From: Russula earlei
Lineage: Eukaryota > Basidiomycota > Agaricomycetes > Russulales > Russulaceae
DNA: 64,000 nucleotides
Assembly: GCA_025769875.1 (NCBI GenBank)
Contig: JAGFNK010000123.1
Span: forward strand, 57,357 to 121,356
Reading direction: 5' to 3'
The notes beneath the pieces were generated by a model. It saw nothing but the letters and a program-made list of their open reading frames with translations, had not been told where the DNA came from and did no database searches. The first letter of the stretch is position 1; each line of letters opens with the position of its first letter. Of this stretch, positions 57,931 through 64,000 are shown piece after piece. Position numbers and translations under genes: made by a program.

Positions 57931-59665
57931 GCTCAAGCATCCAAAAAATCCTGTTCTTTGCCCTCGTTGTCTCCTGTCAAGGCCCTGATGAAAGCCTCTC
58001 TTTCCTCTACTGAAAGTGCCCTTGCTGCTTTTGTGAGTTTATCAGCGGCGCTTTCTTTGATTATCTCCACGATGGAGGATTCAGATGTAGTGGTGGCTGT
58101 ATTGGTAGCGCTGCGTGCAAGTCGCTTCTTCGTTTTCGGCTTTGTGGGGCAGTCACGAGCCAAGTGCCCTCAAAGGGAGCAGTGGAAACATCTTCCTTCT
58201 TCTTGATGTTTCTGTTTCTCGGCTTCGGTGTTCGCTTTGTGGGCAGCGCCTGCACTGGTGTCCATTGCGTTTGGGTTGTGTGGTGGGAGGCGTGGGCGTG
58301 CGGGTGTGGCGTTGCTCTGGTTGTTCCCACGGTTGGCCCAAGCCAAATTGACGAGTCGTCCCCAGGGTCTATTGTTCTGGGTTTGATTGAGGTTATGTGC
58401 GCGTGTACTAGAATGGTCAGACAGAATTGCGCGTTTGCGCATCCAAACTCTATGGTGTTTTTGTGCTGCTACAACCCAATCTGTGAATGAAGTGGGATCT
58501 TCAAGGTCGAGGCAGGATTCGACTAAAGATCGTGGGAGTCCCCATGTGAACAGTCGCATGACTATTGGTTCATCAACATCAAGTCCTGCGCATCTTGCCA
58601 ATAGTTGGAATTCAGACACATAATCATCTAGAAGTCCATCCTTCATTTTCAATTCTTTGAGCTTGTCTTGGGCTTTCTCGTGCTCCGTGTAGTCGGTGAA
58701 TGCGCGACTGGAATTGCTGTCGAAGTGCTTCCCATGCGGTAAGTCCAAGCGGAATATTGGTGGGATCATCCTGCACGTCTTCAAGCCACTGGTCCATGGC
58801 TTCAAGCCATCCTTCAACTTTGGGTCCTTTCATCAGTGAGAGAAAATATGCACACTTTTCGATGGGGTCTCTAGCAATCTTACTGTCGTGGTTCATGGAC
58901 ATGAACCTATTGAACGCAACTAGAAAGGCATGCGTTTGCGCGTGGTCGCCGTTGAAAAACTTGGGGGAATTCCCTTGAGTTTTCCGTTGTTGGATCCGCG
59001 TGTGTCACGTTCGCGGTCGGTGCATCCAACAAAATCATCAGGGTGTAGGGTCAGGGCTTGGAGGTCGGTTTCTGTGTCCTCCGAGTCCTGCGAATGATGG
59101 GCAGAAGGGCACTCGCGTCGTTCTGGACGACGTGGGTTGGGGTTTGGTTGACTTGGGTTCAGTGTTGGTGGTAAAGATGTTTGTCATAGTCGTGGGTTCA
59201 AGGTCCATTGGGGTGTCGGCAGGCAGGGAGGGGTCTGGGTGTCGGTGCGTGGCTTGGGGCTTTCGAGCCAGGGATGGGTTCTCTGGAGCTTATCAATGTG
59301 GTGAGGTTAATACCTCTCAGGGGGCTTTGTGCAAGCCTGAACGCTGGGTGGGCGACGCGCGTCGCTTCCCAGGTGTTGCCGCGTCTAGCGATTTTGAACC
59401 ACAGCCTGTAGATGTGGCTGAGGGCTACCTTGGCACCTTTCCAGATGACATAGTAGCCACTCCAGGGTACACCATCCATGTGTATGGTGAAGAATTCGAC
59501 GCCGTCGTCAAATAGGGTCAGAGAGGGGACATTTTTTTCTTGATCTGGGAGCAGTTCAAATGGGCACTTGAGGGCTGCTAGTCCTTCTACAGTAGGTGTG
59601 GCAAGTCCTTTGTACCTCCAGTCTCGAACTGTAGTCATGTTGAAGGAAATCAATATATTCTCTTT
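57931..59665 (-). pseudogene. gag: Element 3 gag
   Basis: From the right: an N-terminal part with F-N-M-T-T-V-R-D-W-R (an ATG is available at 59640) and V-P-W-S-G-Y-Y-V-I-W; a capsid part (58,170-58,902; F-Q-L-L-A-R-C-A-G-L-D); and one zinc knuckle C-F-H-C-(S-L-stop-G)-H-L-A-R-D-C at about 58,145-58,190 in which the Arg codon has become TGA. Pro/Arg-rich linkers join the parts. Several frameshifts. It is a different Gag lineage from Elements 1 and 2. Confidence 0.75.
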
Positions 59666-59700
59666 GTGAGCGTGCAGTTCGGGGTCAAGGGTTTAGAGGG

Positions 59701-59711
59701 AAGCTTGTTCT
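59701..59711 (-). promoter_or_regulatory. Self-complementary primer-binding site (Element 3)
   Basis: Two bases inside the 5' LTR the minus strand reads AGAACAAGCTT. It is perfectly complementary over 11 nt to AAGCTTGTTCT (59986-59976) in the LTR, about 30 bases after the TATA. The segment is also the 3' arm of a 10-bp hairpin (GAGAACAAGC/GCTTGTTCTC). Confidence 0.7.
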
Positions 59712-59713
59712 AA

Positions 59714-60205
59714 TGTCACCGACTGGGGGCAGTGTCGCTGACAATTCATTTCATGCGCGAGTCGTGTGCACAGAGTCGAACGAGATAACGAGTTCTCATA
59801 GAAATCAGGGATCTCAGTGACAACACAGCGAAAGCTAGTGTGTACTGCGGAGAAGGAATACAACGAATAAGTCTTTGCATTTGAAGACTTAGAGAGTAGA
59901 AAGTGTTTTTGAGTCGATTGCTTGATTCCCTGCAAGCCTACAGTCCCAAAGCTAGAATCCAGTGATATTCACAAGAGAACAAGCTTAGGGCTTGTTCTCT
60001 CACACAGACAGGTTTATATAGACATGTATGTCCTATATCAAATAGTAGACATGAGGAGGTAACGAGGCAATCGAGACTGGAACATGCTGGAAAGTAGTGG
60101 TACAGGCGAGGCTTAGAGAGTCATCAAACACATGGGAATCATGAGGCTTGTCCAGGTAGGCTTGTCCAGTTGCCGGTCCGGTCCAAAGAACTGGTACTTG
60201 TGACA
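59714..60205 (-). mobile_element. 5' LTR of Element 3
   Basis: 492 bp, TGTCACC...CTTGTGACA on the plus strand, equal in length to the left LTR. Minus-strand TATA near 60,015. Confidence 0.92.
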
Positions 60206-60692
60206 TGAAGTGCACAATAAAATTAGATCCTTGTTGTCAAGGAAGGTTGATCCATGGGAAATAGTAAGTGTGCATTGAATTTATTTTTAATTGCTAACCT
60301 AATGAATTGAAAGGTATGTGATATTCAGGATTCCTCACCTGATGGCTGTCAAGACTGATTCATCTTGCTTTGGGATGTGAGCCACAAGGCCTGGGGATGA
60401 CAATATCAGGCTGCATCCAGAGGATGCCATCTCCACCAGGCTCTGGTTGGACAGATCGAGAGATGAAAATACAAATGTATTTTACAAAGATAGGCTGCAC
60501 AGTGCCCCATCTCAGTCAAATCTGCAGGAGGATGCATATGTGTTATGCATCCAGACCCCTTTCCAAATGGAGGCATTCTGCCACCTTGGGAATGGCTTCA
60601 TTGGTATTGATGCAACTCATAATATTACTCAATATCCAGACTTTTTATTATTTACCATGATCATGTGGGATCACTGGGGACATGGTGCATAA
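60206..60692 (+). pseudogene. MULE-type transposase, continuation after Element 3
   Basis: Resumes from the N-terminal part with C-E-V-H-N-K-I-R-S-L-L-S-R-K-V-D-P-W-E-I, then a probable intron (GTAAGT at about 60,261). Frames later give Q-T-P-F-Q-M-E-A-F-C and F-I-G-I-D-A-T-H-N-I-T-Q-Y-P-D with D-H-W-G-H-G, the DDE-core start of this basidiomycete MULE group (I-G-I-D-A-T-H motif). It is cut by the Tc1-B insertion at 60693; the rest lies beyond the window. Confidence 0.7.
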
Positions 60693-60991
60693 TACAGTGA
60701 CCCAAAAAACCGTTCAAATGTTTTGTACATTTTCATTGTATTGACCATACAGTGACCCAAAAAACCGTTCAAATGTTTTGTACATTTTCATTGTATTAAC
60801 CATATCTAGAGAACCACTGCAGCTGATAACATGTTAGTGGGCTTGTTTTAAAGCTCTACATCATAGCTTTGTAATGAAATACTATATATACTATGAACAT
60901 AATTATGTAAGAAGATATAAGGTATTTCTTCCAGTGTATCCATTTGAACAGTTTTTTTGCCTTGGTATCTAAATAGGGTATATGCCAAAAA

Positions 60992-62840
60992 TTAGTAGTT
61001 TGTGTATCCTCCATTTGCTTTGAACACCTCTTCCACCCTCCTAGGCATACTTTCTATCAAATTCTGCACAACAGTTTGATCAATGGCCTCCCATTCCAGC
61101 TGTGTTACGAACCAAGGCCAAACCTGGCCGCAAGATTGTCCTATTTTACTCAAGAGAACCTCTCTCACTTTGCATTGCCGACTCCCTTCCATTTTCTGGG
61201 CTATCCCCCCTGCGGTACAAGATATTGCTATTGCAAAGACACTATAACATGACAGGCACCAGTTTCCTAATCGGGTAATCATCGCGTGGCAGCCACATGG
61301 CCACCCAGCCACCATGGACCCGAAACAGCGGCACAAACTCTTAGAAACTATTGCATAAATCATCTGATGTCATCAAGGCTCCAATGACATCATGGCTGAC
61401 TGAGCGACTCCACAGTGACCTCATAGGCTCACTAAGCGCTCCACAGTGACATCATAATGATGTCATCGCTCCACAATGATCAGTAATACGCTCAGTAAGC
61501 CTGAAAGTTGACACAAGCAAGTTTATGCCTCTGTAGTCCTATTGGATGGTACCAAAGAGTCTAGAATAGTCCCAGTGCTTTGTAATCGACCCTGTACACT
61601 GTATATAAGCCCCAATGAAGCATGGCAGTCGTCAGACTGTCCATTTGTGATACTCTCATCTTCCTGGGTACTCCCCTGCGACCGCTCAGTCTAAAGATTC
61701 CCCTCGCTTCCAAGGTACTCTTCAACGACCGCCTTGTTTAAAGTCCCCTCGCTACACTGGCCTCCAGCCTTTGCCTTTGTCTCTTGCAGCACCTACCAGT
61801 CCCCATCTGGTACCTCCTCGTCGTTTGGCTCGTCCTCTTGTTCAACCCTGCCTTTGCCGTGTATCATCTGTTCCGACCTTTGCCCACCTGCTCCTGAGTC
61901 CACACGGATCAGCAGTATGTGTCTTGACAAGCTGTGTGCGCTCCCAAAGTTCATTGATTCCCTTAGGGGGTGTTGGATAAGCTGCAAGCTTCTTTTTGAG
62001 ATGAGCCCAAAGATGCTCAATAGGATTGAGGTCTGGGGATTGAGCTGGCCAGTCCATGACCTGAATTCTGTGGTCTTGGAACCAAGATGTGGCAAGCCTG
62101 CTCTTGTGGATAGAGGCATTGTCCTGTTGAAAGAGGGTATCTTTGCATTTCTTCTTGAAATACTTGATAGATGCAAGTAGTTCATCCTCCAAAATGCTGC
62201 AATAAAGTTCAGCATCCATCTTTCCATCAATCTTTGCTGCATGCCCAACTCCTTCCCAAGACATGCAGCCCCACAACATCAAGGAACCTCCTCCATGTTT
62301 GACTGTTGGCTGAACAAGGCGTTCAGAAAGGTGCTCTCCTCTTTTTTTCCAAGCCCATTTCTTGCCATCTGAGCCCATACGATTGATTTTGGTCTCATCT
62401 GACCAAATTACCCTCTTCCAGTCCTCCACAGTCCAGTATAGGTACTTTTCTGCAAAGTCCTTTCTGGCCTTATAGTGACTTGGTTTAAGGTAAGGCCTCT
62501 TCTTCTTTGTAACTGCCTTCAAGCCTGCCTTGTTAAGGTAGTTTCGAATGGTCTGATTGGAGATAGTGGACTCTTTGATGACCTCCAACCTTCTAGCAAC
62601 CTGAGGAGCAGTATCTGCTTCTCCAGAGCTAAGAAGGCATGTGGCAAAGCGGATGTCAAGGTTAGAGAGCTTGGAAGGACAACCTCCAGAGGACTTTGGA
62701 AGGTCAGGAAGGTATTTCTGGTGAATGTTGGTGATTGAACCAATGCTTCTGTGTGCTGCCTTGGCAATGTTACGAACTGAATGGTTGGCCTGGAGAAGGG
62801 AGATGATGTAGTTGACTTCATGAGGAAGAAGAGACTTCAT
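60992..62840 (-). pseudogene. Tc1 transposase (DD34E), split by a solo LTR
   Basis: ATG 62840-62838; the longer frame to 62885 begins with GTG. An N-terminal helix-turn-helix (H-E-V-N-Y-I-I-S-L-L; S-V-R-N-I-A-K) precedes the catalytic triad: W-S-D-E-T-K (about 62,400), F-Q-Q-D-N-A (about 62,125) and, 34 residues later, L-N-P-I-E-H-L-W (about 62,015). The LTR at 61103-61929 splits the gene after W-E-R-T-Q. The remaining end (G-G-Y-T-N-Y stop, 60994-60992) follows. Leaving out the LTR and one TSD copy gives 1017 nt, exactly 339 codons with the stop, with no other break, so the gene was probably intact when the LTR landed. Confidence 0.93.
61103..61929 (+). mobile_element. Solo LTR, family A (827 bp), inside the Tc1-A transposase
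   Basis: TGTTACGAACC...GTGTCTTGACA, perfect TSD AGCTG at 61098-61102 and 61930-61934. Plus-strand TATA near 61,600, then AGACTGTCCA. Homologous to the Element 1 and 2 LTRs. Confidence 0.95.
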
Positions 62841-63524
62841 GATGTTGTTGGTGAAGAAGAAGCAGCTGTTTTGGCTTATTTGCACATGGTTTGAGTTTAT
62901 TATAGGTCACATGACCTCCATGTTCGATTTTAGCCCTCTGGGGAAAGAATATGAATCTTAATCTGAGAAATAATGAATTCACTTACCAAGGCCAAAAAAC
63001 TGTTCAAATGGGTACACCAGCAAACATACCTTATATATTCCTAAATAATTATGCTTATGCTGTATAAAGTATACCATTACAAAGCTATGATGTAGAGCTT
63101 GAAAACAAACCTAGTTACATATTATTAGCTGCGGTGGTTCTCTAGATATGGTCAATACAGTGAAAATGTACAAAACATTTGAACGGTTTTTTGGGTCACT
63201 GTATCTAGAGAACCACTGCAGCTAATAATATGTAACTAGGTTTGTTTTCAAGCTCTACATCATAGCTTTGTAATGGTATACTTTATACAGCATAAGCATA
63301 ATTATTTAGGAATATATAAGGTATGTTTGCTGGTGTACCCCATTTGAACAGTTTTTTGGCCTTGGTAAGTGAATTCATTATTTCTCAGATTAAGATTCAT
63401 ATTCTTTCCCCAGAGGGCTAAAATCGAAACATGGAGGTCATGTGACCTATAATAAACTCAAACCATGTGCAAATAAGCCAAAACAGCTGCTTCTTCTTCA
63501 CCAACAACATCATGAAGTCTCTTC

Positions 63525-64000
63525 TGTTACCGAGTGGTTTGGGGTCCGGAAGATGCCAGAACACCTGAACTATGGACTGCACCGTTTGCATTATGCGTGC
63601 GTCAGATCTTGATGTTTATGTTCCTTGATATCACATTCGGAGCGCGTTGATCATATCTTTCAGAAGATGTACTGAAGAAGCAATGAGTAGCATTGCTTCT
63701 GTCCCAGATGTTCCTGTACCGCCACGTACGTCGATTCCTTGATTGGGGAAGCACTTAATGCTTCCAGCACCGAGATCGTTTACATAGAAGCAACCTCACT
63801 TCCATGAGCCATGTTTTGCTTCTATAGCACCGACTAGTACTACAGTAGTACAAACCTTATCCCTGTAGGGCTATATAAAGCCCCCAGTCATAACAGTTGA
63901 GCCCTAAGCTCGACTTAGTTTGCCAATCCCAAACAGTTGACTCCTACCCCGTCTGCAGAGCCCCTCTCATCTTGTTGTCATACTCTAGAAGGATCTAACA
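63525..64000 (+). mobile_element. LTR family D, cut by the window end, inside Tc1-B transposase
   Basis: Begins TGTTACCGAGTGG five codons into the Tc1-B transposase; the left TSD would be TCTTC (63520-63524). Homologous in reverse to 12098-12574. TATATAAAG near 63,870, then GAGCCCTAAGCTC, the primer-type hairpin. From the 587-bp copy it should run about 110 bp beyond base 64,000. Confidence 0.85.

Larger units (their letters stand above)
53179..57936 (-). pseudogene. pol: Element 3 pol polyprotein, broken and twice interrupted
   Basis: Protease with A-L-I-D-S-G-A-T (about 57,815) is split by the MITE; then I-I-L-G-Y-P-F-L-E-S (about 57,010-57,045). RT follows with Y-M-D-D-I-I (about 56,215-56,235), RNase H (I-L-D-T-D-A-S-G-F, about 55,775; T-D-H-K-N-L, about 55,568), the LTR B insertion, integrase (M-D-L-I-T-D-L-P, about 54,205; H-P-Q-T-D-G-Q-T-E-R, about 53,925), and a chromodomain starting Y-E-V-E-A-I-L (about 53,350) whose second half is frameshifted. 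Excising the MITE and one 10-bp TSD returns protease and RT to a single frame. Confidence 0.82.
51370..60205 (-). mobile_element. Element 3: complete Ty3/gypsy chromovirus with extra 3' frame
   Basis: Two 492-bp LTRs (51370-51861 and 59714-60205, TGTCACC...CTTGTGACA) and a perfect TSD TGAAG (51365-51369, 60206-60210). Order on the minus strand: 5' LTR, PBS, gag, protease, RT, RNase H, integrase, chromodomain, ORF-C, polypurine tract, 3' LTR. Two later insertions: solo LTR B (54498-55378) and a MULE-type MITE (57165-57720). It sits inside the MULE transposase gene. Stops and frameshifts make it inactive. The LTRs are very similar to each other with several substitutions. Confidence 0.92.
60750..63201 (-). 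mobile_element. Tc1-A: Tc1 element nested in the terminal repeat of Tc1-B
   Basis: Terminal repeats CAGTGACCCAAAAAACCG (60750) and CGGTTTTTTGGGTCACTG (63201), TA on both sides (60748-60749, 63202-63203). Without the inserted LTR and its TSD it is about 1.6 kb, normal for Tc1. The apparent tandem copy of the left repeat (60695-60749 and 60750-60804) is explained by insertion into the sister element's repeat. Confidence 0.92.
60695..63524 (+). mobile_element. Tc1-B: Tc1/mariner element, interrupted twice
   Basis: Left terminal repeat CAGTGACCCAAAAAACCG... at 60695, preceded by TA. After 55 bp it is interrupted at TA by Tc1-A (60750-63201) and continues from TATCTAGAGAACC at 63202. Its transposase starts ATG 63512 (M-K-S-L-L, same as Tc1-A, opposite strand) and is cut after about four codons by the LTR at 63525. 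Confidence 0.88.

Noticed and set aside
60695..60804. Tandem promoter or satellite at the left end of the Tc1 elements
   Set aside because: The duplication is fully explained by the Tc1-in-Tc1 insertion at TA.
62841..62885. N-terminal extension of the Tc1 transposase
   Set aside because: The first codon at 62885 is GTG; the first ATG is at 62840, and Tc1-B has the same ATG.

Overview
The window looks like a piece of an Agaricomycete (mushroom-forming Basidiomycota) nuclear genome. The signs are protein genes broken by many roughly 50-nt GT-AG introns, the basidiomycete membrane families DUF6534 and DUF6535, a fungal glutaminyl-tRNA synthetase, and large Ty3/gypsy chromoviruses with fungus-type layouts. 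I cannot name the species from sequence alone.

The window has three parts. (1) Bases 1 to about 18,250 are a nest of Ty3/gypsy elements, all with polyproteins on the minus strand. Element 1 (244-9803) sits inside the reverse transcriptase of Element 2 (9804-17043). Element 2 sits inside the gag of an older element (17044 to about 17530). Further LTRs of at least three other families are inserted at 1-243, 3561-4520, 11988-12574 and 13242-13752. (2) Bases about 19,500-48,400 are a gene-dense host segment: a DUF6534 membrane protein, a PAF-acetylhydrolase-like lipase, glutaminyl-tRNA synthetase, an alpha/beta hydrolase, an Atg22-like vacuolar permease, a Cys/His zinc-module protein, an F-box protein, a Bin3-type RNA methyltransferase, the GPI mannosyltransferase Gpi10/PIG-B, decayed alpha/beta-hydrolase and DUF6535 genes, and a cytochrome P450. 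A frameshifted inverted second copy of the Bin3 gene closes this segment (48832-50700). (3) Bases about 50,800-64,000 are a second nest. A MULE-type transposase gene is interrupted by a complete Ty3 Element 3 (51370-60205, 492-bp LTRs, TSD TGAAG) and by a Tc1 element (B). Tc1-B carries a sister Tc1 element (A) in its terminal repeat, and Tc1-A carries a solo LTR. Element 3 itself holds a solo LTR and a MULE-type MITE.

Most junctions could be set to the base from target-site duplications. In two cases (the Tc1-A transposase and the Element 3 protease), removing the insertion plus one duplication puts the two halves of the gene back in one frame, which supports the boundaries independently.

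The retroelements themselves are the most novel content. Elements 1 and 2 carry two long open frames between the 5' LTR and gag. These frames are poor in ATG, do not begin with ATG, and the second ends four bases before the gag ATG. The gag stop codon overlaps a five-U run that fits a -1 shift into pol. Two unrelated families have a primer-binding site 2 nt from the LTR that is complementary to the predicted 5' end of their own RNA (Tf1-like self-priming). Element 3 instead carries an extra reading frame after pol with two CCHC zinc knuckles.
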